Position numbers and translations under genes: made by a program. Below the pieces are notes generated by a model. It worked only from the letters and a program-made list of their open reading frames with translations. It was not told the origin of the DNA and did no database searches. This document shows positions 1 through 8,329 of a stretch of 45,859 nt of DNA, piece by piece. Numbering within the stretch: the first letter of the stretch is position 1; each line of letters begins with the position of its first letter. The DNA comes from Bacteroidota bacterium (GTDB lineage: Bacteria; Bacteroidota; Ignavibacteria; UBA10030; UBA8401): the NCBI GenBank assembly GCA_008933835.1, contig WBUG01000023.1:1-45859 (forward strand). The letters run 5' to 3'.

Positions 1-1
1 G

Positions 2-403
2 TTTATCCAATTATCGATCGTGCCGAAGGGGAAGGTCGCCGCAACGTTCACGCTTTCGAACGACTATAGGGAATCAGTGAGCGATGCCCTCGGGAAGCGG
101 GAGATACGACAACGGGCAACGACGATCAATCTGTTGCCGACGGAGTATTCGCTTGAACAGAACTATCCGAACCCCTTCAACCCCTCCACCACAATATCGT
201 ACGCTCTCCCGCAGGACGGCTTGACCACCCTGAAGGTGTACGACGCGCTAGGACGTGAGGTGGCCGAACTGGTGAACGAGTTCAAGACGACCGGACGGTA
301 TACCGCCTCGTTCGATGCTTCACGGTTGTCGAGCGGGGTGTATGTCTGCCGGTTGGTATCGGATAAATATTCTGCGGTGAAAAAGATGCTTCTGCTCAAA
401 TGA
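2..403 (+). CDS. C-terminal part of a secreted T9SS-sorted protein (5' truncated)
   Basis: The reading frame is open to the first bases of the window, so only the last 133 or so residues are present and the GTG at 20 is probably internal. The visible part ends in a typical type IX secretion sorting domain: the NYPNPFNP motif, a beta-rich stretch with VYDALGREV and LSSGVYVCRL, and the basic end KMLLLK. In this family the tail directs export through the outer membrane by the T9SS and is removed at the surface. What the missing N-terminal part does cannot be told. The stop codon lies inside a perfect inverted repeat. Base composition is lower in GC than the next gene. Confidence 0.85.
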   Translation, partial: FIQLSIVPKGKVAATFTLSNDYRESVSDALGKREIRQRATTINLLPTEYSLEQNYPNPFNPSTTISYALPQDGLTTLKVYDALGREVAELVNEFKTTGRYTASFDASRLSSGVYVCRLVSDKYSAVKKMLLLK

Positions 404-424
404 CGACAGTCATTTGAGCAGAAG
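389..424 (+). terminator. Perfect 15-bp inverted repeat over the stop codon
   Basis: Arms 389-403 and 410-424 are exact reverse complements around a 6-base loop, and the TGA stop of the upstream gene (401-403) lies at the end of the left arm. No T-tract follows. It could be a factor-assisted terminator or a 3' mRNA-stabilising hairpin; a conventional intrinsic terminator lies 62 bases further on. Confidence 0.45.
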
Positions 425-485
425 TCCCGCGTTGTGTGCGGGGATGTTGGTGAAGTGATACCATCACGGTTCTTACTATCGATAA

Positions 486-520
486 AGCAGAATGCGGCTT
501 TCGGCCGCATTTTGCTTTTG
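486..520 (+). terminator. Intrinsic terminator
   Basis: Arms 491-498 (AATGCGGC) and 504-511 pair around the 5-base loop TTTCG. The stem extends outward by five more pairs (486-490 with 512-516, one G-T) and is followed by a short T-rich run. It lies after the T9SS-tailed gene and before the GHL10 gene. Confidence 0.7.
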
Positions 521-547
521 TAACGGTCGTTTGTTATTCTGAGGGTG

Positions 548-2248
548 ATGCGTACCTCTCTATGGAACAGTTTTCTCCTGCTGGTCATCGCCGCCGCGCT
601 GCTGCCGGCGCAGCAATCCGCACATGAAGTGCGCGCCGTGTGGCTCTCCACCGCCAGCGGCGACTGGCCCGCCTCCGCACAACCCGACGAACAGCGCCGC
701 TCCCTCACCGCCATCTTCGACGACCTGCACCGCCTCAATTTCAACACCGTCTTCTTTCAGGTCCGTCCCCGCGGCAACACCTACTACCGCTCGGACATCG
801 AACCGTGGGCGGCGCAGCTCTCCGGCGCGCTCGGGCGTGACCCCGGATGGGACCCGCTGGCGTTCGCCGTGGAGGCGGCGCACGCGCGCGGGATGGAGCT
901 GCACGCGTGGTTCAACGTGGCGAAGGTGTGGGGACTCGACGTTCCCCCCACGCACCCGAAACATCTCTTCCGCACGCATCGGGAATGGCTGAAGAAGTAC
1001 GACGGGGAATGGTGGGTGGACCTCGGCATCCCCGCCGCACGGACGTACACGGCGGACCTGGTGATGGAACTGGCCGGACGATACGATGTGGACGGCATCC
1101 ATTTCGATTTCATCCGCTACCCGGGACCGGATTTCGACGACGGAGGGAGCTTCCGGCGCTGGAGCGACGGTATGTCGAGGGATGAATGGAGAAGGAGCAA
1201 CGTCACCGCGTTCGTCCGCGAGACGGTCCGCCGGCTCCGCGCCGCCGCGCCGTGGGTGAAGATCGGTTCGGCGCCGGTCGGCATCCATCAGGCGACGGCG
1301 GGGGCGCGCTCGTCGTTCAACGGCTACGGACATGTGTTCCAGGATTCCCGCGCCTGGCTGCGGGACGGGCTGCACGATTATCTGGCGCCGCAGATCTACT
1401 GGTCCGTGGGGGAACAGCCGGAACCGTACGACCCTGATTTCGAGTCGCTCTGCACCGATTGGACGGCGAACGCGTACGGCCGGCATGTCTATCCAGGCAT
1501 CGGATTGTACCGCGACCATGTGCGGAGCGAAATGGAGCGACAGGCGGAGGTCGTGCGCGAGAGCGGAGCGGCGGGGATGGCGTTCTTCCGGTATGCGCAG
1601 GTGCGCGATGCGGCGGCGGAGTTCGCGCGGCTCTTCGATGCACCCGCGCTCGTACCGCCGATGCGGTGGAGGGATTCGATACCGCCCCTGCCGCCGTCCG
1701 GAGTGCAGGTGAACCGTCCCGACGGCGGTGCGGTCATCGTGCGGTGGAATGCGCCGGCTCCGGCAGCGGACGGAGAGCCGGTGGCCCGTTACGCAGTGTA
1801 CAGAGTGACCGGTTCGGAACGGCGGCTGGCGGCGGTACTGCCGGCGACGTCGACGCTCTTCATGGACGAACGGAGCGGCGGAGGAACACCGGTGCGGTAC
1901 GTCGTGACATCATTGGACCGTGCGTGGAACGAAAGTGAAGAAGAGAAGGGGGAGAAAGCCGTTGAGGGAGTGCTGAGACCGTACGCCGTGCCGTCCGTCG
2001 TGGTGTCGCAGAACTATCCGGAGCCGTTCGGGGAGTCGACCTTCTTCACCGTGTCGCTGCGGACGGCCGCGCTCGTGACGGTGATCGTCCTTTCGTCGTC
2101 GGGCGCCGACTCGGTCGTGCTGCGCGAACAGAAGCGTCCCGGCATTCACATCGTCGAAGTGAAGGCCGGAACGCTCCCGTCCGGAACAGCGGAATGTCTC
2201 ATCAGCGCGGGCGGCGTGACGGTACGGCGCGCCATCACGCGCCGGTGA
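548..2248 (+). CDS. Secreted glycoside hydrolase-like family 10 (GHL10) protein with T9SS-like tail
   Basis: About 566 residues. The N-terminus is a signal peptide (hydrophobic run to LLPAQQ). Residues about 25-360 match the GHL10/DUF187 TIM-barrel family (EVRAVWLST, FQVRPRGNTYYRSDIEPW, DGIHFDFIRYPG, APQIYWS), which includes E. coli DigH, a hydrolase of denuded peptidoglycan glycans. A fibronectin III-like segment follows (about 370-475). The end carries a diverged sorting tail starting at SQNYPEPF. Inference: an exported or cell-surface glycan hydrolase; the substrate is unknown. A GTG lies directly before the chosen ATG; the signal peptide fits either start. The GC content is much higher than in the preceding gene. 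Confidence 0.85.
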   Translation: MRTSLWNSFLLLVIAAALLPAQQSAHEVRAVWLSTASGDWPASAQPDEQRRSLTAIFDDLHRLNFNTVFFQVRPRGNTYYRSDIEPWAAQLSGALGRDPGWDPLAFAVEAAHARGMELHAWFNVAKVWGLDVPPTHPKHLFRTHREWLKKYDGEWWVDLGIPAARTYTADLVMELAGRYDVDGIHFDFIRYPGPDFDDGGSFRRWSDGMSRDEWRRSNVTAFVRETVRRLRAAAPWVKIGSAPVGIHQATAGARSSFNGYGHVFQDSRAWLRDGLHDYLAPQIYWSVGEQPEPYDPDFESLCTDWTANAYGRHVYPGIGLYRDHVRSEMERQAEVVRESGAAGMAFFRYAQVRDAAAEFARLFDAPALVPPMRWRDSIPPLPPSGVQVNRPDGGAVIVRWNAPAPAADGEPVARYAVYRVTGSERRLAAVLPATSTLFMDERSGGGTPVRYVVTSLDRAWNESEEEKGEKAVEGVLRPYAVPSVVVSQNYPEPFGESTFFTVSLRTAALVTVIVLSSSGADSVVLREQKRPGIHIVEVKAGTLPSGTAECLISAGGVTVRRAITRR

Positions 2249-2256
2249 CGCGTCGC

Positions 2257-2646
2257 TCAGTTCACCGCGATGTCGTCCGCGGCGAGAATGGTGCGGTAGA
2301 ACTGCGCCACCAGCTCGTTCTCTTCGGTCTCCAGCGCCTCTTTCACCGCCGTCCGCCCCTCTTCACCGCCGATGCGCAGCAGCGTCAGCGCGACGGAGAA
2401 CTTCACCTTCTCCTGGCAGTTCTTGCAGAGCATCCCTTTGAGCTCCTCGACCGCGCCGGTGAGATTGTACTTGCCGATCTGCATCGCGGCGCTGGCCTGC
2501 AGGCCGGCGTTGTTGGAGCGGAGCCCCGCGATGTAGTTCTGTTCCGCCTTGCTCCAGTCGACACCGCTGTCCGTGCCTCCCGATGTCCCTGCCGACGCGA
2601 GCGATACGGCGAGCAGTGCCGCCGCGACAAACCGTGCGTACTTCAT
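2257..2646 (-). CDS. Small exported HEAT-repeat-like protein of unknown function
   Basis: 129 residues. The ATG at 2646 is chosen because a strong AGGAGGGG ribosome site lies just upstream and the protein then starts with a clear signal peptide (MKYARFVAAALLAVSLASAG). The mature part is alpha-helical, with segments such as ASAAMQIGKYNLTGAVEELK and VALTLLRIGGEEGRTAVKEAL resembling two HEAT-like repeats, and one CKNC pair. Such proteins usually serve as interaction surfaces. It converges with the GHL10 gene, with only 8 bases between the stops. No specific function can be given. Confidence 0.7.
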   Translation of the reverse strand: MKYARFVAAALLAVSLASAGTSGGTDSGVDWSKAEQNYIAGLRSNNAGLQASAAMQIGKYNLTGAVEELKGMLCKNCQEKVKFSVALTLLRIGGEEGRTAVKEALETEENELVAQFYRTILAADDIAVN

Positions 2647-2822
2647 AACCCCTCCTGTGTGAGATGTGAGAATGGTATCGGTGGGCTGTCTGGTGGAACG
2701 GAGGGGGCGCGCCGAAGTTCTTGACGTTTGTGAAGGTACGGCGCGGGGATGCGGAATCATTACAGTGGTAAACGGCGGCGGAACGGGTTGACGATTGTAG
2801 CGTTCGGGACAGAAGCGGGGAA

Positions 2823-3374
2823 TCAGAGCACGTCGGTGCGGGAAACGTTCTTCCATTCCCCCGGCGCAAGCCCGTCCAGCGTGAGCGCGCCCAAACGGAT
2901 GCGGACCAGACGGAGCGTGGGATGTCCGACCGCCGCGGTCATCTTCCGCACCTGCCGGTTGCGTCCCTCGCGGATGGTGAGTTCGAGCCAGGCGGTCGGA
3001 ACGTTCTTGCGGAAACGGACCGGAACGGAACGGGGAGGGAGGGACGGTTCGTCGGTCAGCAGCCGGACCTCCGCGGGGCGAGTGCGCTTCCCTTCGATGA
3101 CGACCCCGTCCCGCAGCCGCTGCAGCGCCTCTTCGTCCGGGATCCGCTCCACCTGCGCCAGGTACGTCTTCGGACGCTCGAACGCCGGGTCCGTGAGCCT
3201 GTGTTTCACCTCGTTGTCGTCCGTCAGCAGCAGCAGTCCCTCACTGTCGTAGTCCAGCCGTCCCACCGGATACACACCCTTCGGGAATCCGAACTCGTTC
3301 AGACACCGCTTTCCCTCTTCCGGCGTGAACTGGCAGAGGACGGAGTATGGTTTATTGAAGAGACAATATATCAT
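2823..3374 (-). CDS. rluE: Pseudouridine synthase, RsuA/RluE family
   Basis: 183 residues, no S4 RNA-binding domain, like RluE, which modifies 23S rRNA at position 2457 (E. coli numbering). The catalytic motif GRLDYDSEGLLLLT is present with nucleophile Asp41. The start MIYCLFNKPYSVLCQFT and the motif REGRNRQVRKMTAAVGHPTL are also family hallmarks. Pseudouridine synthases isomerise uridine in RNA. The gene has its own short intergenic regions on both sides. The symbol is given by closest resemblance; RluF/RsuA-type specificity cannot be excluded from sequence alone. Confidence 0.82.
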   Translation of the reverse strand: MIYCLFNKPYSVLCQFTPEEGKRCLNEFGFPKGVYPVGRLDYDSEGLLLLTDDNEVKHRLTDPAFERPKTYLAQVERIPDEEALQRLRDGVVIEGKRTRPAEVRLLTDEPSLPPRSVPVRFRKNVPTAWLELTIREGRNRQVRKMTAAVGHPTLRLVRIRLGALTLDGLAPGEWKNVSRTDVL

Positions 3375-3394
3375 GAGTGGCGATGGCGGCGGAG

Positions 3395-3427
3395 ATCACA
3401 ATTCACAAATCACAAATCACAAATCAC
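3395..3427. repeat. Heptanucleotide tandem repeat (ATCACAA)n
   Basis: Four consecutive 7-base units (3395-3401, 3402-3408 with one change, 3409-3415, 3416-3422) followed by a partial unit, in the gap between the RluE-like and DUF2461 genes. The run is strikingly AT-rich for this region. Confidence 0.8.
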
Positions 3428-3439
3428 CGAAGAGCGCGT

Positions 3440-4150
3440 TCACGTGACCTTCATCGCTTTGTTGAGGAAGCGGATGAGCGGTGTCGCGGCGATGAAGACC
3501 TCCATGGAGCGGTTGAGGAACGCGCGTGCGTGACAGGTCTCTTCCTTCCATTCCACGCCGACGAAGAACTGTTTGAACTTCAACGTGTCGATGAGCGGAT
3601 GGTCCGGCGCGAACCCCTTCGGCGGCCGCGAGAGCCGCTCCCCCTGCAGTCCGCCGAACAGTTTCCTGAACCGCCGTTCCGTCACGATGGCGGTGAATCC
3701 CTCCGGGTCCGCCGCGATGGCCGCGCGGATCTTCTTCGCCTGGTCGTTCTCCGGCATGTAGATGCCTCCGCCGATGAACACCTCCCCCGGCGCCACGTGC
3801 ACGTAGTATCCCGCCCCCTGGAAGAGCTTCGGATGCTTCTTCAGTTCGAAGTGGGCGGCGGAGTGTGTCTTGTACGGCGTCTTGTCCTTGCTGAAGCGCG
3901 TGTCGCGGTAGATGCGGAAGAGGGAGCGCTTCGGGTTCACGTCGAACTCGGGGACCGCGTCGCTGAAGAGGGGACGGAGCGCGGCGACGTAGCTCTGCAT
4001 CGGCAGCTTCACCAGCCGTTCGTACTCCTCCTTGTGCGCCAGGAACCAGTCGCGGTCGTTGTGCTTCTTCAGCCGGCGGAGGAAGGCGAATCCTTCCCTG
4101 GGAAAGCCGTCGAACGGCGGGAACATCATCTCGTCGAGTTCGGGATGCAT
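3440..4150 (-). CDS. DUF2461 domain protein
   Basis: 236 residues covering one DUF2461 domain. Visible family features are FPPFDGFPREGFAFLRRLKKHNDRDWF near the start (split here as FPPFDGFP...NDRDWF), FRIYRDTRFSKDKTPYKTH in the middle, GAGYYVHVAPGEVFIGGGIY, and the later KRFR/FKQF-type segments. The family is widespread but has no established reaction. The gene lies 31 bases downstream of the sensor kinase gene on the same strand, so it may be co-transcribed, but no functional link is known. Confidence 0.85.
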   Translation of the reverse strand: MHPELDEMMFPPFDGFPREGFAFLRRLKKHNDRDWFLAHKEEYERLVKLPMQSYVAALRPLFSDAVPEFDVNPKRSLFRIYRDTRFSKDKTPYKTHSAAHFELKKHPKLFQGAGYYVHVAPGEVFIGGGIYMPENDQAKKIRAAIAADPEGFTAIVTERRFRKLFGGLQGERLSRPPKGFAPDHPLIDTLKFKQFFVGVEWKEETCHARAFLNRSMEVFIAATPLIRFLNKAMKVT

Positions 4151-4181
4151 CGGCGCTCCTTGAACGGGTGATTGAGAGGGA

Positions 4182-6302
4182 TCAGCGGCCGTTCACCGGC
4201 AGCGAGACGGTGACGGTGGTGCCGCTGTTGACGGCGCTTTCGACGGCGATGGTGCCGCCGGCGAGGTGGACGAACTGCCGGGCGATGGTGAGGCCGAGGC
4301 CGGTGCCGTAGACGGCGCCGACGTTCGAGCCGCGGAAGAACGAGGTGAAGAGGTGGCGCTGCTCCGCCGCGGGGATGCCGATGCCGGCGTCCTTCACGGT
4401 GATGGTGCAGCGCGAGTCGCTCCGGTCGATGTGGAGCCGCACTTCGGCGCTCTCCGGCGAGAACTTGAAGGCGTTGGAGAGGGTCTGCTGCAGCACGGTG
4501 CGCACCACGCGTTCGTCCAGCGGAACGGCGGCGATGTCCCCCTGTTCGGAGAGGACGAAGCGGTGCGCGCAGCCGAGGTCCGTCTGGACCTCCTTCGCCA
4601 CGGACTGGGCGAGCGATTCGAGGTCCACCGGCGCGGGTGCCGGGGTGAACGTGCTGACCGCCGCGGTGGAGGTCTCGACGTCGCGGAGCAGGTCGAGCAT
4701 CCGTTTGAGCGATTCGTTGATGCGGAAGAAGGCGCGGTAGCGCTTCTCGTCGTTCCACTTGAAAAGGAAGCGCTCCAGCAGTTCGGTGTTGGTGCCGACG
4801 GTGACGAGGGCGGCGCGCAGCTGGTCCGTGACCATGGCGATGAAGCGCGATTTCAGCTCCTTCAGCTCATCGTCCCGGCGTTTCGCCTCCGCGTGGTGCC
4901 GCTCCGCCTCGCGTTCGTGCGTCGTGTCCAGGATGCAGCCGACGTAGTTCCGTCCCGCTTCGGTGTCGATGGGGATGACGCTGACGTCGGCGGACATCGT
5001 GTCCCCGGCGGCGGTGGCGACGTGCGTCTCGCCCTGGAACTGCGCCGCCTTGTCCCCGGCGGCGCTCCACTGCTCTTCGTAGAACGGGCGCTCCGTTTCG
5101 GGGAACAGCAGCGAGAAGTGGCGTCCCCGCAGCTCCTCCGCGGAGTAGCCGAGCGCGGTGTGGAGCGCGGGATTGGCGAAACCGCAGAGCCCCTCGGCGT
5201 TGACGACGAAGAGGGGGACCGGCACGTGCGTGAGCACCGCTTCGACGGTGCGGTTCAGGTCGTTCACCGTGCGGTCCAGCCGCCGGCGGTGGTCGTTCTG
5301 CGAATCGATGATGGCGTCGCGCGCCCCCACTTTCGCCTCGAGCTCGTGGATGAGGGCGTAGAGCCGTTCCTTGCTTTCGTGGAGCGCGTGCTCGGTCGCG
5401 ATGCGGACCGCGGTCTCCTCCTTCAGCGCGTCGGAGACCTGCGTGTGGACCGCGGAGAGGGAGGCGAAGTCGGTCTCGAGCCGCGCGATCTTCTCCACCA
5501 GCTCCCTCTCGGCGGTGGTGCGTTCGCGGGCGGCGACGTCGTTGGCGGCGCGGGAGCGGTAGAGGTCCTCGCTGAGGGAGGCGACCTCGGCGCGGAGCGA
5601 ATCGATGGAGGCGAGATGGTCCGCGATGGAGTGACGGTCCGCCGCCTCGCGCCGTCCGCGTTCCTCGATGTCCGCGCGGAGCACGGCGATGGTCCGTTCG
5701 CGTTCCTCGACGGCGGCGTGCAGTTCCGCAGAGGTGGCGGAGAGCGAATCGGTGGCGCGCCGGAGCTGCTCTTCGGTGTGCTGCAGGGATGCGGCGAGGG
5801 CCGAACTCTGCTCCTCCTTGCCGGAGAGGAGCTCTTCGAGCTGCTTGCGGGCGGCGGACTCGTTGTGGAGCTGCTGCTGGAGCAGCTGCAGTTCGCGCAT
5901 CCGTTCCTCCACCGTCGTGCGGAGCTGCGCCGAAGCGGCGTTCACCATCTTCCGGGCGCTGTGCAGCTGTTCCTCCACCGTGGCGCGCTGATTCGTCTCC
6001 CGTGAGAGCTGCTCGGAGAGCGTGTCGAGGATGGTGCGCGCCTCGCGCTCGGCGGACATGTGCTGCGACAGTTCCATGGAGAGCGCTTCGAGCTTCTGCT
6101 GCACCTCCTGGTATCCCTGTTTCGCGGCGGTGAGTTCGTCGGTGAGGAGCTGGTTCTTCTGGCGGAGCTGCGATTCGGCGATCTCGAGGGCGGAGCACTT
6201 GTCCTGCGCGGAGAGGAGTTCGATGGCGTGCCGGCGGTTCATCCGGTAGGCGATGAAGCCGAAGAGAGCGCCGGCGACGAGAAGGGGAACGATGACTTCC
6301 AT
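4182..6302 (-). CDS. PAS sensor kinase homologue lacking the phospho-accepting histidine
   Basis: 706 residues. One N-terminal membrane segment (about 3-18) is followed by a very long coiled coil (about 25-350), a PAS domain (about 355-465), a HisKA-like helix pair, and an HATPase domain (about 570-706). The ATP-binding boxes are intact: N box (SNAFKFSP), G1 (DAGIGIP), F box (FTSFFRG), G2 (GTGLGLTIARQF). The H box reads FIAMVTDQLRAAL, where the usual form is F..N.SHELRTPL, so Asp493 replaces the catalytic His. No response regulator is adjacent. Inference: it binds ATP and forms a coiled-coil dimer, but cannot act as a normal histidine kinase. A TATCTTTG promoter box lies 4 bases before the ATG. 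Confidence 0.88.
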   Translation of the reverse strand: MEVIVPLLVAGALFGFIAYRMNRRHAIELLSAQDKCSALEIAESQLRQKNQLLTDELTAAKQGYQEVQQKLEALSMELSQHMSAEREARTILDTLSEQLSRETNQRATVEEQLHSARKMVNAASAQLRTTVEERMRELQLLQQQLHNESAARKQLEELLSGKEEQSSALAASLQHTEEQLRRATDSLSATSAELHAAVEERERTIAVLRADIEERGRREAADRHSIADHLASIDSLRAEVASLSEDLYRSRAANDVAARERTTAERELVEKIARLETDFASLSAVHTQVSDALKEETAVRIATEHALHESKERLYALIHELEAKVGARDAIIDSQNDHRRRLDRTVNDLNRTVEAVLTHVPVPLFVVNAEGLCGFANPALHTALGYSAEELRGRHFSLLFPETERPFYEEQWSAAGDKAAQFQGETHVATAAGDTMSADVSVIPIDTEAGRNYVGCILDTTHEREAERHHAEAKRRDDELKELKSRFIAMVTDQLRAALVTVGTNTELLERFLFKWNDEKRYRAFFRINESLKRMLDLLRDVETSTAAVSTFTPAPAPVDLESLAQSVAKEVQTDLGCAHRFVLSEQGDIAAVPLDERVVRTVLQQTLSNAFKFSPESAEVRLHIDRSDSRCTITVKDAGIGIPAAEQRHLFTSFFRGSNVGAVYGTGLGLTIARQFVHLAGGTIAVESAVNSGTTVTVSLPVNGR

Positions 6303-6306
6303 GCGA

Positions 6307-6314
6307 CAAAGATA
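6307..6314 (-). promoter_or_regulatory. Bacteroidota-type -7 box of the PAS kinase gene
   Basis: On the minus strand the sequence is TATCTTTG, an exact match to TAnnTTTG, ending 4 bases before the ATG at 6302. A TTTC lies 20 bases upstream of the box as a possible -33 element. Transcription should start at or within a base or two of the start codon. Confidence 0.6.
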
Positions 6315-6358
6315 CTAAAATTCGCCGTCGACCGGAAACACGTTTTTTGCCCTGCGGG

Positions 6359-6823
6359 TCATTTCGCGGAAGCAGCGGAGGTGTGGTCGTGCATGATGCG
6401 CCATCCCTCGGGCCCTTTGCGGAGGATGAGGGTGAAGAGTCCCGTCGGAGCGTCCGTGTCCCGGTGGAGCGTCCAGCGGCCGAACGCCGCCGCCGCATCG
6501 GGGGAGAGGATATCGACCGAAACATCGCTGAAGACGAGGCGTCCCATCCGTTCCCGGGTGGGATATCCCCGCCGGTAGCGCTCCAGCATCGTCCGCCAGC
6601 CGTAGGTCACCTCGCCGCCGGAGGCGAAGCGGAGCGAATCGGAACGGCGGTACCCCTCCATGAACGCATCGATGGAACCCGTATTCCAGCCTTCCACCTG
6701 CCGCTGCATCATGGCGAGGATGGCGGCGCGTTCGTCCGGGCCGGTGCCGGCGGTGAGGGGGACGGCCGTGGTGAGAAGGAAGAGCGTGACGAGCAGGAGG
6801 CGGAGCGTTGACGGAGCGGTCAT
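6359..6823 (-). CDS. Exported SnoaL/DUF4440-like (NTF2 fold) protein
   Basis: 154 residues. The ATG at 6823 gives a clear signal peptide (TLRLLLVTLFLLTTAVPLTAG). The mature part has the NTF2-like layout: an N-terminal helix (ERAAILAMMQRQVEGWNTGSIDAF), MEGYRRSDSLRF, YGWRTMLERYRRGYP, and a C-terminal sheet ending in GWRIMHDHTS. This closely resembles DUF4440/SnoaL-like proteins, which include ketosteroid-isomerase relatives; no catalytic role can be assigned. It lies 7 bases after the DCC gene and 56 bases before the sensor kinase gene, on the same strand, so it is probably the last gene of the operon that includes the serine hydrolase. Confidence 0.75.
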   Translation of the reverse strand: MTAPSTLRLLLVTLFLLTTAVPLTAGTGPDERAAILAMMQRQVEGWNTGSIDAFMEGYRRSDSLRFASGGEVTYGWRTMLERYRRGYPTRERMGRLVFSDVSVDILSPDAAAAFGRWTLHRDTDAPTGLFTLILRKGPEGWRIMHDHTSAASAK

Positions 6824-6830
6824 AGCGTTC

Positions 6831-7232
6831 TCATTCCAGGAATCGTGAACGATGTTCGGTCGGCGGGAGAGGACACGCATCGTACCGGCCGAACCAGCGG
6901 TACCGGCGGCGAGCGATGAACGAATAGAGAGCATCACGGAACGGACGGGGCGCGACACGAAAGAGGAGAAGAACGCTCCAGAGACCGCCGATGACATCCA
7001 GAAGTGCGAGCACCGCGTCCGAGCGGAGGAGCGCCCGTTGCGTTCCGTCGATGCCGTCGACGAGCAGGACGAGCGAGTCCGCGTCGTCCGGAACGCCGTG
7101 CCGCCGCCGCGCCTCCCGTCCGGCGGCGCTCTCCAGCGGCGCGAAGCGGACGGCGCCGCGGCGGTCATGCCGCAGGATGAACCGCACCGCGCCGTTGCAG
7201 AGAGGGCAGAGACCGTCGTACAGCAGGAGCAT
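6831..7232 (-). CDS. DCC family thiol-disulfide oxidoreductase-like protein (DUF393)
   Basis: 133 residues. The family's name-giving motif is at the very start: YDGLCPLCN, with Cys9 and Cys12 forming a CxxC pair. The rest follows the family pattern, including FAPLESAAG and the C-terminal ALYSFIARRRYRWFG. DCC proteins are predicted thiol-disulfide oxidoreductases; proof of activity is limited. Its start codon directly follows the stop of the serine hydrolase gene (stop at 7233-7235), so the two are almost certainly translated from one mRNA. Confidence 0.85.
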   Translation of the reverse strand: MLLLYDGLCPLCNGAVRFILRHDRRGAVRFAPLESAAGREARRRHGVPDDADSLVLLVDGIDGTQRALLRSDAVLALLDVIGGLWSVLLLFRVAPRPFRDALYSFIARRRYRWFGRYDACPLPPTEHRSRFLE

Positions 7233-8306
7233 CTACGGCTCGAGGAAGAGGTCCGCGATCGACTTCGCTTCGGTGATGGGATTCCCTTCGTTCCGGTTCG
7301 TCAGCACGATGACCATCAGCCGCTGGTCGGGAAAGAGGAGGATGTGGTTCCGGAATCCGCGCGTGCTGCCGCCGTGGTGCGGGTGGCGCATGCCGCGGTA
7401 CGTCTCGAGGTGCCATCCCATGCCGTAGTCCACCGGCGTGCCGTCGTTGAGCACGGCGCTGCTCCACGCCGCCGTCTGCATCGCCGGCGTGAGGAACCGG
7501 TTCGTCCAGAGGGACGAGACCCATTGCGCCATCTCTTCGACGTTCGAGTAGATGCCGCCGTCCCCCAGTACCGCGCTGGTGCTGCTCTGGTCCGTCTGCA
7601 CCCACGCGCCGTTCTGCAGCGAATGGCCGTACGCGCGGTTCGCGACGGAGGAGCGTCCGTTCTCGAAGGCCACGCTGGTCGTCATGCCGGCGGGAGCGAA
7701 GATGTTCTCCTTCACGAAGTCGGCGAAGCGGCGGCCGGAGACCCTCTCCACGATGAGCGCGAGGAGCGCATATCCGGTGTTGCTGTACTGGTACTTCGTT
7801 CCCGGTGCGAAGTAGAGCGAATCGGTGCGGGACATCAGCTGCAGACAGTCCTCGTCGAGCACCTGCACCGTCTGGGTGTCCGGAAGGAGCGACTCGTAGT
7901 CCACCAATCCCGACGTGTGCGTCAGTAGATGACGCACGGTGATGCCGGCGCCGTAGCCCGGGAAACCGGGGAAGAAGGAGGTGAGCCGGTCGTCCAGCGA
8001 AAGGAGGTTCCGCTCGGCGAGCATCAGCACCGAGGCCGCGGTGAACTGCTTGGTGACGGAGGCGAGCCGGTAGTTGGTGAGGGTGGTCGCCGGCGTGCGC
8101 GCTGCGACGTCCGCCAGTCCGTACGCCTTTTTAAAGAGGACGGAATCCCCTTTCAACACCAGCACGGAAGCGCCGGGAGCGTCCGGCGCCGCGAACGGGG
8201 CCATGACGGCGTCGATGCGTTCCGGAACGGAGAGGGGCGCGGTGGAGCCGCAGGATGAGAGCAATAATGCGATGATGACGATGAGCAGAACGGGGAGGCG
8301 TGACAT
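7233..8306 (-). CDS. Serine hydrolase lipoprotein, beta-lactamase class C family
   Basis: 357 residues. The N-terminus is a lipoprotein signal with the lipobox LLSSC (Cys at about 19), so it should sit on a membrane, facing the periplasm or outside. It has the PF00144 catalytic set: S83-V-T-K86, the YSN motif in YQYSNTGYALLAL, and HHGGSTRGF in place of KTG. Family members act as D-aminopeptidases, esterases or beta-lactamases; the substrate here is unknown. It heads a closely spaced run with the DCC and SnoaL-like genes and lies 23 bases after apaG on the same strand. Confidence 0.85.
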   Translation of the reverse strand: MSRLPVLLIVIIALLLSSCGSTAPLSVPERIDAVMAPFAAPDAPGASVLVLKGDSVLFKKAYGLADVAARTPATTLTNYRLASVTKQFTAASVLMLAERNLLSLDDRLTSFFPGFPGYGAGITVRHLLTHTSGLVDYESLLPDTQTVQVLDEDCLQLMSRTDSLYFAPGTKYQYSNTGYALLALIVERVSGRRFADFVKENIFAPAGMTTSVAFENGRSSVANRAYGHSLQNGAWVQTDQSSTSAVLGDGGIYSNVEEMAQWVSSLWTNRFLTPAMQTAAWSSAVLNDGTPVDYGMGWHLETYRGMRHPHHGGSTRGFRNHILLFPDQRLMVIVLTNRNEGNPITEAKSIADLFLEP

Positions 8307-8329
8307 GATGACGCTCCGGGATTGATGGG

